From Chitinispirillum alkaliphilum (GTDB lineage Bacteria; Fibrobacterota; Chitinivibrionia; Chitinivibrionales; Chitinispirillaceae): a stretch of 32,427 nucleotides of DNA. Positions within the stretch are counted from its first letter, which is position 1. Each line of letters begins with the position of its first letter. Below, piece after piece: positions 21,469 through 29,409 of this stretch. The stretch lies in NCBI GenBank assembly GCA_001045525.1, contig LDWW01000036.1:1-32427 (forward strand). The letters run 5' to 3'. The position numbers and the translations under genes are program-made. Under the pieces are notes generated by a model. It was not told where the DNA came from, searched no databases, and saw only the letters and a list, made by a program, of their open reading frames with translations.

Positions 21469-23817
21469 ATGAAATTGCCGGAATTGCGATTTAAATCATT
21501 TAAGGAAAAGCTCCTTTTCTGGGTTATAAGTCTTTCAACCATTGCTTTTCTTGTGCTGATAGGATTCTTTGTTTTGACCTCAGTGAGCAGAAATTTGAAT
21601 CAGCTGGCTCAAACTAAAGATGATATTACCACTAATATTATCAGCAAAGGAAGGCTGCTGACCTTCGGTCACGCAATGTCCCTTGAGAATTCCATATCAG
21701 ACTTTGCCTATGCTGATATCAGGCGGCTCGTATCATCTACAGTTGAATCTGAGGAGGACCTCAGGCGGGGTATTGTCACTGACAGCGAGCTTGGGGTCTT
21801 TGCCTATTATGTTGAGGGAAGTAGTCTTGAGGTATTTCAGCTTGAAGATGATCTTACAGTTTACCTGAGCAATAAAACTGAAATGTTTGACACTCTTTAT
21901 TATTGTAAAGAGCTCGGGGAGGAGGTGTATGAGTTTTACTCTCCGGTATCACTGTATGGGGAGATCATAGGGCACTGCAGGTACGCCTACTCTGCAGCTC
22001 CGCTAAGAGTAGCGATAAAAGAGGCCCAGCGTAATGCCCGGGCAGAGCTTTATGGGATAGTGTTTGGCAGTCTTCTGATAGCGGCGTTGGTGATCCTTCT
22101 GTTTGTATTTATTATGTCAAGAGTAGCCGGGGATATGGTGAGACCTATCACTTCTCTGGTTTCTGCTGCAAAGGTTATAGCAAAAGGAGACTACTCACAG
22201 GAGGTTAAAGCATCCACGGAAGATGAGATCGGAGAGTTGGCTTCCAATTTCAACACAATGCGCCTGAGTGTGCAACAGAGAAATGAGACGATAAAACGTT
22301 TCCAGAGCAACCTTTTGGGTAATATCGATCAGGGATTATTGGTCGTAAAACTCGACATGTCAATTGCTGCGGAGTACTCACTTAAAACAAACGAGATACT
22401 TGAAACGAATGATGTCACCTCAGAGAGCATTTATACACTGCTAAGGCTTAATGATGAAAAATCCAGAAAAGCTTTTGACACATGGTTCAACACAGTCAAA
22501 AACCGAATGTCAAATCTCAAATGGAGTAAACTTGAGAAACTCTCACCAGTCCATGAGCTTGAGCTAAATGACATGAACGGTAATGCCAAATATGTTCGTG
22601 TATCCTATAAACCAGTGCTCAACTCAGGTGTACTGGAGGGAGTGATGCTGCTGGTATCGGACTGCACCCAAATCCGCAAGCAGGAGGAAGCGCTCCGGTT
22701 ACAGCAGCTCCGACATGAAAATGAAATGCACATTGTCCTTGGTATCGCAAAATCAAAGCCCTCTGAGATTGATCAGGTAATAGATGATACAAAGGAGAGA
22801 ATTAACCGTGTTGAGAATATATTGTGTCATTTAAATGATAAGGTTTGCATACAGCGCGACAACCATCCTGATCCAAACTTTGTCTTTGATATAGAAACAG
22901 ATGTACTGGACACAATGTATCGCGAAATGCACACTGTCAAAGGAAATGGGGGAAGCTATGGTTTTGACCTCATCACTGAACTTGCCCATAATTTCGAGAC
23001 GCTCATAAGTGATCTGAGGGAAAAAACCGAGATCAGGAGAGATCTGATCATCGATAAGATGTTTAGCCTTATTAAAGAGATAGAGAAAGAATTTGTCGAA
23101 GTTAACAAACTCTACGACATGCTTAACAAAAATGACACCTCGGTGATAAACGTTCCTACAAGGATACATCATACACTGAAAGAAGTGGTCGCATCAGCAG
23201 TGGTGCAGTATCCTCAACAAAAAACATACTCTGTACTGAAGGAGCTGGTCGAGAAGATGACCTGGGCAAGACTTGATGATCTTGTTTCTCCCTTCAGGAA
23301 AGCTTTGCTGCGGGCTGCAGAGAAGGTGGATAAGACGGTTACTTTTGAGGTCATGGATCCCGATGAGCTCTACCCCGCAGAGCTGTTCAGTAAGGTAACC
23401 AAATCACTTGGCCATATCATCAGAAACTCTGTTGATCACGGCGTAGAAACAGATGAATTCAGGCAAGAGAGTGGAAAAGGGTCAGGAGTGGTGAGTTTCA
23501 GTGTGGATTACTCTTCAGAAGAAACTGTTGTAAGAATAAGTGATAATGGTAAAGGTATAGACCCTGAACAGATTATTAAGAAAGCTGTTGAGAAAAAAAT
23601 CATAAGCTCTGAAGAAGCTTCATTGATGAGCCCCGAGGAGATTTTAAATATCATTTTCAGGCCTGGATTTTCCACTGCGCAAAACGTAACTGATATATCA
23701 GGAAGAGGTGTTGGTATGGATGTGGTAAAAAGTAATCTTAATGAAATAGGTGGTAGTATAAGAATTGAAAGTGTTTTGGGTGAGGGGACTACTTTTATCC
23801 TGGTATATCCAAGCTGA
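21469..23817 (+). CDS. Membrane-bound CheA-like histidine kinase (HAMP, Hpt, HATPase)
   Basis: A kinase of 782 residues. Two membrane helices (about 15-38 and 195-217) enclose a periplasmic sensor of some 155 residues. Then come a HAMP domain (218-270), a PAS-like region (about 280-405), an Hpt/P1-type domain with the phospho-acceptor H488 in MHTVKGNGGSYGF, and a CheA-type ATPase. The ATPase has HIIRNSVDHGVE (N653), DNGKGID (692-698), RPGFSTA, and SGRGVGMDVV (744-753). P2 and the CheW-like P5 domain are missing, and the protein ends at GTTFILVYPS. AAGGAG precedes the start. No response regulator is adjacent, so the target is elsewhere. The binding proteins upstream suggest what it senses. Confidence 0.88.
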   Translation: MKLPELRFKSFKEKLLFWVISLSTIAFLVLIGFFVLTSVSRNLNQLAQTKDDITTNIISKGRLLTFGHAMSLENSISDFAYADIRRLVSSTVESEEDLRRGIVTDSELGVFAYYVEGSSLEVFQLEDDLTVYLSNKTEMFDTLYYCKELGEEVYEFYSPVSLYGEIIGHCRYAYSAAPLRVAIKEAQRNARAELYGIVFGSLLIAALVILLFVFIMSRVAGDMVRPITSLVSAAKVIAKGDYSQEVKASTEDEIGELASNFNTMRLSVQQRNETIKRFQSNLLGNIDQGLLVVKLDMSIAAEYSLKTNEILETNDVTSESIYTLLRLNDEKSRKAFDTWFNTVKNRMSNLKWSKLEKLSPVHELELNDMNGNAKYVRVSYKPVLNSGVLEGVMLLVSDCTQIRKQEEALRLQQLRHENEMHIVLGIAKSKPSEIDQVIDDTKERINRVENILCHLNDKVCIQRDNHPDPNFVFDIETDVLDTMYREMHTVKGNGGSYGFDLITELAHNFETLISDLREKTEIRRDLIIDKMFSLIKEIEKEFVEVNKLYDMLNKNDTSVINVPTRIHHTLKEVVASAVVQYPQQKTYSVLKELVEKMTWARLDDLVSPFRKALLRAAEKVDKTVTFEVMDPDELYPAELFSKVTKSLGHIIRNSVDHGVETDEFRQESGKGSGVVSFSVDYSSEETVVRISDNGKGIDPEQIIKKAVEKKIISSEEASLMSPEEILNIIFRPGFSTAQNVTDISGRGVGMDVVKSNLNEIGGSIRIESVLGEGTTFILVYPS

Positions 23818-23853
23818 TGCATTAAAACGAAAAATTTTTACTTTCAGTAATAT

Positions 23854-23886
23854 CCAGGAGGACAGATTAAAAATCTCTCCTCCTGG
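23854..23886. terminator. Hairpin between convergent genes
   Basis: CCAGGAGGA and TCCTCCTGG form nine perfect pairs, extended after one mismatch by AGAT/ATCT. It lies between the kinase stop and the minus-strand acyltransferase stop and may terminate transcription from one or both sides, although no clear T-run follows. Confidence 0.55.
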
Positions 23887-23965
23887 TGGTGTGTCATGTA
23901 TAGCACTTGTTTTAATTGTAAATTACCTGAGCTTTTCAATGACTACTCTAGGTTGAACAGGTTTA

Positions 23966-25246
23966 TCACTTGTTAAAAGAAGCCAGTTTACTTTCCAGCT
24001 TTTGCATGATTTTCTGAGCTGCAAGAGCAGGGAAGCGATCCTTTTCAAAAATCATTGTAAGGGAAAGTCGCTCCTCTGCAGTATTTACCCCAATAACGAT
24101 TTCGCCATCCTGTGCACTAAAAATTGGCCCATGACACTCAAGAATTCTGCTCTTGTTTTCTGAATCATCAAATTTGATTACTCCCACATTTGATAGTGAG
24201 AAATCGTAATCAACTCCAGCTTCTTCCTTGCGGCTGTAAAACAGTGCTTCCGGATCTGAAACTCCCTTAAGCATATGATCAATAAAAAAGTAATAGTGTT
24301 TCAGCGTATCTGTGGATTTTATCATTTTGTGAAGAGAGTTATGGATATCAAGTATAACCGATTCAAAAGATCTCCCTGGCGAACAATCTATTTTTGACTT
24401 TATTATTCCATTATAGATCCCAAACGCCTCACTTGCCTCATTTTTCATAAAAGGCCTGAAACTTACAGGGCATTGAATCACCCTTTGATATCCCTGTTTT
24501 TCACCAAATTCATCCGCAAAAAGCAGGAGCAGAATCGCACCCAGATATGAGTGAACTGTAACCCCGTACTCTTTGGAAGCCTTTATAATCTCAAGGGTAT
24601 TTTCCTTATTGAGTTGAAGTGAGTACAGGTGGAAATCTGTACTCTCAAAAGGGATGTCCTCGGGGCGTGGTACAATTTCAGTTTGGAGGTGCTTTTTATA
24701 CTTAAGCCAGTCCGGAAATTCTGCCCTGGTAAGTTCGTCTTTAATATCGTCTGTTAAAAATTCTGTAAGAGTGGGTGCCCAGTTAACCTCAAATTGCTCA
24801 GCTCCGTGATTTGTGCATAAAATACGGTAAAGCTTTTTCAGGAACAGGACTGCAGACATCCCATCCGAAACAGCATGATGAAATATCGCAACTAAATGGG
24901 TGGTGTCCTGATTTGGTATCATGTTAAATTTCACCATGGGTCCGGTGCTGTCATCAAACTCCTTTCCCAGCTCTGAGGCGACAATCTGTTTCCAATCAGT
25001 ATCGGGTTGTTCGACTTTAACAGAATAATCTGGAACGTTTTGAGTTGTCAGAATCTGCTTTTTGGGTGGTTTAAATTCCACTCTTACAGCAGATAGCGGG
25101 TAAACTTTTCTTACCAGGCTAAGAGCTTTATTCAGATCCTCAAGAGAAATGTTTCCACTGAATTTTAAATGGAATGCAAAAAACATCGGCTTGCTTTTTG
25201 CCATGTGAAAGAGAACTCTTTCGTATGTATTGGTCTCACGCTGCAT
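23966..25246 (-). CDS. Condensation-domain-like acyltransferase
   Basis: This 426-residue protein has the chloramphenicol-acetyltransferase/condensation fold, with the catalytic motif HHAVSDG (H123, H124, D128, G129). It is a stand-alone enzyme, related to NRPS condensation domains, PapA-type and alcohol acyltransferases, which join an acyl group to an amine or alcohol. No carrier protein or adenylation domain is present in the window. The family's DFGWG-type motif is not obvious. Its start is 17 bases after the MATE exporter stop, so the pair is almost certainly one operon. The product may be an acylated small molecule or lipid that the transporter handles. Substrates are unknown. Confidence 0.82.
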   Translation of the reverse strand: MQRETNTYERVLFHMAKSKPMFFAFHLKFSGNISLEDLNKALSLVRKVYPLSAVRVEFKPPKKQILTTQNVPDYSVKVEQPDTDWKQIVASELGKEFDDSTGPMVKFNMIPNQDTTHLVAIFHHAVSDGMSAVLFLKKLYRILCTNHGAEQFEVNWAPTLTEFLTDDIKDELTRAEFPDWLKYKKHLQTEIVPRPEDIPFESTDFHLYSLQLNKENTLEIIKASKEYGVTVHSYLGAILLLLFADEFGEKQGYQRVIQCPVSFRPFMKNEASEAFGIYNGIIKSKIDCSPGRSFESVILDIHNSLHKMIKSTDTLKHYYFFIDHMLKGVSDPEALFYSRKEEAGVDYDFSLSNVGVIKFDDSENKSRILECHGPIFSAQDGEIVIGVNTAEERLSLTMIFEKDRFPALAAQKIMQKLESKLASFNK

Positions 25247-25263
25247 CTTTTAATGTCCCGGTA

Positions 25264-26679
25264 TCAGGCTAAAACTGTTTCTTTTTCTTTTGATTGCGCT
25301 AAAACAGTTTCTTCTTCTTTTGATTGCATTGGTTTAACAAGGTTATGAATCCACTTATGTGAAAAGAATCTGATGAAGGCCGCAGAGGCCTTACTGATCT
25401 CTTCAATAGAAGCCAGAGCTACTACCCAGTGAACCGGCCACTCTAATACAAATGCTCCTAAAGCTGCAAGCGGAACACCTATAAGCCATATACCTCCGAT
25501 GTCTACAATCATTCCAAAAAGAGTGTCACCTCCACCCTTGAATACACCCATGTGGAAAACGATATTGAGTCCCTTTGCAAAAGCAACAAGCGCCATCACA
25601 AACAAAATACCTGAAAAATATTGCATTCCATCATCAGAAAGGCTATAGAGGGAGAGTAAAGTACCTCTGGAAAGTAAAAGCAATAACCCCATCAGTAAAC
25701 CGCAGATAATCGTAAGCTGTAGAAAGTTAGCCGCGTATCCCTTTGCTTTTTCATTCTCACCAGAACCAATTCTGTTACCAACCATAATCGAACATGCCAC
25801 CCCAAGACCTACAAAAACAATAAGACAGATCCTCTCGACTGAACTTGCAAGATTGAATGCGGCAAGAGATACCGTGCTAACGTGTCCGTAGATCATTGTG
25901 TACATGTTATATCCAAAACTCCATCCTGCTCCCTGTAAAATAACGGGTGTGGAACGGCTAATGTACATTCCTAGTAAATCTGTATCTATGCTGAGCAATT
26001 CATTTAAATTGATTGCTGCAGGATGTTTTCTTACATATGAGTATACTACGATTATAACAAACTCAATGGTCCTGGCTATCACAGTTGCAATAGCAGCACC
26101 TTTTACCCCCATTTCAGGAAAGCCGAAGGCACCAAAAATTAAACAGTAGTTTCCAAAGGTATTCAAGCTTACTCCAATAAGACTTGCATACATTGGAAGT
26201 TTTACCTGACCTGTACTTCTAAGCATAACTGCGTAATTAGCTGATATAGCGGTCGCAATACAACTAAATGCCACAATTGCAATGTACTCTTTTCCTATTG
26301 CATGCACTGCCGCATCGAGACTGTAAAGCCTGAGGATCGAAACCGGGAAAAGAAAAATTAAACCTGTAAAAAGCACTGAAATTGCTATACTTATTAATAA
26401 TCCGATGCTCATTACTTTTCGTATTCCAGTGAAATTTTTTGAGCCCCAGTATTGAGCTGCAAATATACCTGCTCCACCTGAAACGGAAAATATCAGCATC
26501 AGGTAAAAAAAGATAAACTGATTTGCACTTCCTACAGCCGCAACAGATGTTTCCCCAAGTTTTTCAATCATGAAAACATCAATAAAATTCAGTGAGGCAC
26601 TCAACAAATTCTGAATGCATACCGGCACGGCAAGAGCGAGAAGAGTTGGAAGAAAGTCTTTATCTTTATATATAAGCAT
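25264..26679 (-). CDS. MATE-family multidrug/metabolite exporter
   Basis: An inner-membrane antiporter of 471 residues with about 12 helices in two similar halves. The first starts LPTLLALAVPVCIQNLLSAS, followed by GAGIFAAQYWGSKN; the second half carries MVGNRIGSGENEKAKGYA. MATE proteins export cationic or amphipathic compounds using Na+ or H+ gradients. The C-terminal tail ends in two copies of a ten-residue SKE(E/K)ETVLA repeat, a feature not typical of the family. It is the first gene of an operon with the condensation-domain acyltransferase. The start has a poor ribosome binding site. Confidence 0.9.
   Translation of the reverse strand: MLIYKDKDFLPTLLALAVPVCIQNLLSASLNFIDVFMIEKLGETSVAAVGSANQFIFFYLMLIFSVSGGAGIFAAQYWGSKNFTGIRKVMSIGLLISIAISVLFTGLIFLFPVSILRLYSLDAAVHAIGKEYIAIVAFSCIATAISANYAVMLRSTGQVKLPMYASLIGVSLNTFGNYCLIFGAFGFPEMGVKGAAIATVIARTIEFVIIVVYSYVRKHPAAINLNELLSIDTDLLGMYISRSTPVILQGAGWSFGYNMYTMIYGHVSTVSLAAFNLASSVERICLIVFVGLGVACSIMVGNRIGSGENEKAKGYAANFLQLTIICGLLMGLLLLLSRGTLLSLYSLSDDGMQYFSGILFVMALVAFAKGLNIVFHMGVFKGGGDTLFGMIVDIGGIWLIGVPLAALGAFVLEWPVHWVVALASIEEISKASAAFIRFFSHKWIHNLVKPMQSKEEETVLAQSKEKETVLA
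25268..25327 (-). repeat. 30-bp tandem duplication at the 3' end of the MATE gene
   Basis: Bases 25268-25297 and 25298-25327 match at 28 of 30 positions and encode two charged ten-residue units at the C-terminus. It is a recent in-frame duplication. Confidence 0.85.
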
Positions 26680-26983
26680 AATGTTTACTTTTCAGTTAAG
26701 GTGTTTTTCATTATTGGGACAGTAGAATATAACCATCCGCAAGGTTTTATGTCCATCATATTGAATTTATCAGTCCATCTTAAACGGAATCATACCAGGA
26801 GGCAGATTTTTCTGGACTTGATTTTTCAAGGCTGAAAAATCTATGTTATTAACTGCAAGATAGAGTGGGGTAGGGGAATGCAGAATACTCAGACTAAGTT
26901 TTTCCTGGGCATATAGAAGCTTTCCGCTGCTCAGTTTTCCCCTGAAATATACACATTACTCATCAGTAGTTTTGGAGCAGCCC
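26680..26983. other. Divergent promoter region
   Basis: The 304 bases between the MATE operon and the CDF exporter hold no gene. They contain copy 2 of the dispersed 23-bp repeat (26862-26884). I see no TTAG-N6-CTAA operator here, so the CDF gene is probably not under the same repressor as the ZIP gene. Confidence 0.4.
26862..26884 (+). repeat. Dispersed 23-bp repeat, copy 2
   Basis: Same-orientation copy of the element at 717-739, here 100 bases upstream of the CDF gene start. The flanking sequences differ. Confidence 0.55.
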
Positions 26984-27898
26984 ATGTTATGCGAAACAGT
27001 ACATACCATACCGGATAACCGAAGAAATAAGAAACGAACAATACTTGTCATGATAATTACTGCACTCACCATGATTGCAGAAATCACTATGGGGCTTCTA
27101 TCGGGTTCCATGGCACTTCTTTCGGATGGTATTCACACGGGGACACACACTCTGGCGTTTTTGTTTACCCTGATTGCCTATGCCTTTGCTGAGCGCCACG
27201 GGAAAAACAGGAAGTTTACCTTCGGGACAGGGAAGGTGGGGGTTCTGGCGGGATATACCTCTGCCATAGCGCTTATCATTACAGCAGGGATAATGGTAAA
27301 GGAATCGATTCACCGCTTGATTTCCCCCACAGATATCCAGTTTCGAGATGCTCTTATTGTGTCTGGGATAGGCCTTACAATCAACGTTTTCTGTGCCCTG
27401 ATTCTTTCAGACCATCATCATCATGAAAAAAAACACTGCCATGGTCATCATCATGATCACAACCTGCGTGCAGCCTACCTGCATGTTCTTACCGATGCAC
27501 TTACTTCACTTCTTGCAATTATCGCTCTTCTTGCGGGAATGTTTATGGGAATGGTGTGGCTTGATCCTGCTGTGGGAATCATTGGTGCCGGTGTTATACT
27601 TCACTGGGCTGTGGGGCTTTTAAAAAGTACGGGAAAAATACTGCTTGACTACAATGAGGATAACGCTCTGGTGAATGATGTAAAGGATATCCTGCTCACC
27701 GGCGGTGTGAAAAATATCCACGATCTTCACATCTGGCGGGTATCCCCCGACCAACGATTTCTTATGGCAACTGTGGAGGGGGATGGTATAGATAAAGAAC
27801 CGCTTCTTCAAAAACTGCGTGAAACTCAGGAATACTGTCATATCACCATCGATATTATTTGTGTTAAATCAAACGCGAGTTTACCAAAACACTCTTAA
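26984..27898 (+). CDS. CDF-family divalent metal exporter (DmeF-like)
   Basis: A cation diffusion facilitator of 304 residues with six membrane helices that exports divalent metals by proton antiport. The first metal site is DGIHTGTH (D48, H51, H55) and the second HVLTD (H167, D171), a pattern typical of the DmeF-like group linked with Co2+, Ni2+ or Zn2+. A His-rich cytoplasmic loop (about 143-159: HHHHEKKHCHGHHHDH) lies between helices 4 and 5. The C-terminal cytoplasmic domain includes NIHDLHIWRVSPD. I start at ATG 26984 because GGAG lies six bases upstream; a TTG at 26972 has no such site. It is upstream of, but 448 bases away from, a ZIP importer. Confidence 0.9.
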   Translation: MLCETVHTIPDNRRNKKRTILVMIITALTMIAEITMGLLSGSMALLSDGIHTGTHTLAFLFTLIAYAFAERHGKNRKFTFGTGKVGVLAGYTSAIALIITAGIMVKESIHRLISPTDIQFRDALIVSGIGLTINVFCALILSDHHHHEKKHCHGHHHDHNLRAAYLHVLTDALTSLLAIIALLAGMFMGMVWLDPAVGIIGAGVILHWAVGLLKSTGKILLDYNEDNALVNDVKDILLTGGVKNIHDLHIWRVSPDQRFLMATVEGDGIDKEPLLQKLRETQEYCHITIDIICVKSNASLPKHS

Positions 27899-28000
27899 AA
27901 ACCGTTGATATTTATTAAATGATTTGTTTGGTAAAGCAGATTATACCCGATCAGCTCATCTATACCAGCAAATGCGGTCACTTAGAAATTACCAAAAAGC

Positions 28001-28026
28001 CTCAGCAGTGATTGTAACTTGCTGAG
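28001..28026 (+). terminator. Possible terminator hairpin after the CDF gene
   Basis: CTCAGCA and TGCTGAG form a 7-bp stem with a 12-base loop. A short T run (CCCCTTTTATCC) comes about 15 bases later, so the call is weak. Confidence 0.3.
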
Positions 28027-28062
28027 CCTGGTGATAAACCCCTTTTATCCCTAAACTATCCA

Positions 28063-28091
28063 TTGACATCAAAATCAAAACCATTTATATT
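28063..28091 (+). promoter_or_regulatory. Predicted sigma-70 promoter of the ZIP gene
   Basis: A perfect -35 TTGACA (28063-28068) and TATATT (28086-28091) are separated by 17 bases. Transcription should start near 28098, a few bases before the operator, leaving a leader of about 250 bases. Confidence 0.7.
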
Positions 28092-28103
28092 AATTATTGT
28101 TGA

Positions 28104-28126
28104 TTAGAGTGGCCTAATCTGGTTAG
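28104..28126 (+). promoter_or_regulatory. Predicted metalloregulator operator TTAG-N6-CTAA-N5-TTAG
   Basis: GATTAG-AGTGGC-CTAATC is a perfect 6-bp inverted repeat, followed after CTAA and five bases by a third half-site TTAG. Pattern and spacing match the element at 10030-10052 in the repressor's own promoter. Its place at the start of the transcript fits repression of ZIP synthesis when metal is plentiful. Confidence 0.65.
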
Positions 28127-28346
28127 ACGCGGGTAATGTCCATTCAAAGATTAGTCGCAGAGGAGTGAATCCTCACAGAAACACTCTGTGAGTGCCCGGA
28201 AGATATGGCGGTTAAATGATAATTGACCTTTTATGTAATGTTAAAAGAACTCTTAATGAGAGTTGATTAAATGTATAATTTTCATCATTTTAACTACAGC
28301 ATTTTCGGTATAATCGTTTGCTGCTGTTAAAGAGCGGGGGGGGACT

Positions 28347-29093
28347 ATGGAAAGTGTTTTATACAGTTTTTATGCCGGAGTGTCAACTGCAGTAGGAGCG
28401 CTGCTGCTTTTTATATTTGGAAAGCCCAATAAGAAGTTCCTTGCTGGCCTTTTGGGGTTTGCAGGTGGAATTATGGTTGCTATTTCACTTTTTGAATTAA
28501 TGCCGGAAGCGTATGAATTTGGTTCTATGGCAAGCACTGTGATTGGTTTTGTATTGGGTGTAGCACTTATGTTTTTGGTAGACAGGATTTTGCCCCATGC
28601 TCATGTGACTACATCGGACAACTTCGAGGAAGAGAATCCTGAGAATCTCAAGCCTATGAAAAGCCCTGTATTAAGGACAGGTTTTTTGGTTCTTTTCGGT
28701 ATTGCCCTGCATAATCTGCCTGAAGGCCTTGCCATCGGTGCAGGACTGGAATCAAGTCAGCATTTGGGTTTTGTGATTGCCATTGCCATTGCTTTGCATA
28801 ATATTCCCGAAGGACTTGCTATAGCTGGTCCACTGAAATCAGGGGGGCTAACAAATATGAAAATACTTCTGCTGACTGTCTCCGCTGGACTTATGACCCC
28901 GGTAGGAGCGATCATCGGACACCTGTTTTTTAACATTTCAGAAGTGTTTGTTGGTGGTGCACTTGCATTTGCTGCTGGTGCCATGGTATACATCGTAAAT
29001 GACGAATTGGTTCCCAGTGCAAATAAGCTCAACACCCACTATGCCAACATCGGGATTATGGGTGGGATAATCCTTGGTTTCGTAATCTTCTGA
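28347..29093 (+). CDS. ZIP-family divalent metal importer (ZupT-like)
   Basis: This 248-residue inner-membrane protein of the ZIP family has about eight helices. The metal site is seen twice, in HNLPEGLA (H122, N123, E126) and HNIPEGLA (H151, N152, E155). The cytoplasmic loop (84-108) holds HAH and several acidic residues but no long His run. ZIP proteins bring Zn2+, Fe2+ or Mn2+ into the cytoplasm. A predicted DtxR/MntR-type operator in the promoter favours Mn2+ or Fe2+ as the main physiological substrate here. The ATG follows a G-rich ribosome binding site (GCGGGGGGGG). The gene appears monocistronic. Confidence 0.92.
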   Translation: MESVLYSFYAGVSTAVGALLLFIFGKPNKKFLAGLLGFAGGIMVAISLFELMPEAYEFGSMASTVIGFVLGVALMFLVDRILPHAHVTTSDNFEEENPENLKPMKSPVLRTGFLVLFGIALHNLPEGLAIGAGLESSQHLGFVIAIAIALHNIPEGLAIAGPLKSGGLTNMKILLLTVSAGLMTPVGAIIGHLFFNISEVFVGGALAFAAGAMVYIVNDELVPSANKLNTHYANIGIMGGIILGFVIF

Positions 29094-29409
29094 GATTTAA
29101 TCAAAATTCTTTTGGCGAAATACACACTAAAGAACACGATGTGTAATCAATAGTGTTCTTTAGTGTGTATGAAAACCGCTCACTATTTTTAATAAATCAG
29201 ACTAACAGCATGCTCAGAATCTGGTTTTCAGCCACATAAGATTTGACAAGCCCTCATGTAAACTTTGGCTGTGTTTAAATTAAGAAGTGGCTTCGGGTCT
29301 ATTTATAGTAAATTTCAGGGAGAAATTGAAGTGTGCCTGTTAAGTTGCCTGCGGAATACCTAAGAGTGGGGTAATGGAAACATCAGAGCTGGTCATGTAC
29401 AAATAATAG
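29094..29409. other. Intergenic region between convergent genes
   Basis: These 316 bases hold no gene. They contain a long perfect inverted repeat (29120-29170) near the ZIP stop and, near 29363, a weak relative of the dispersed 23-bp repeat. Confidence 0.45.
29120..29170. terminator. 18-bp perfect inverted repeat
   Basis: ATACACACTAAAGAACAC at 29120-29137 is exactly complementary to 29153-29170, with a 15-base loop. It lies 27 bases after the ZIP stop codon. No T-run follows, so it may be a transcript-end stem, a bidirectional terminator or the remnant of a small mobile element. Confidence 0.55.

Larger units (their letters stand above)
27899..28346. other. Intergenic region with ZIP promoter and long leader
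   Basis: No gene is seen in these 448 bases. They contain a possible CDF terminator (28001-28026), a near-consensus promoter (28063-28091), an operator (28104-28126) and a leader of about 250 bases with two mutually exclusive hairpins (28160-28174 and 28172-28192). I could not match the leader to the Mn (yybP-ykoY) or NiCo riboswitch consensus by eye. Confidence 0.5.

Noticed and set aside
28127-28346. Known Mn (yybP-ykoY) or NiCo riboswitch in the ZIP leader
   Set aside because: The conserved core strings of these classes are not found; only alternative hairpins are seen, so it is listed as a finding and not as a riboswitch.
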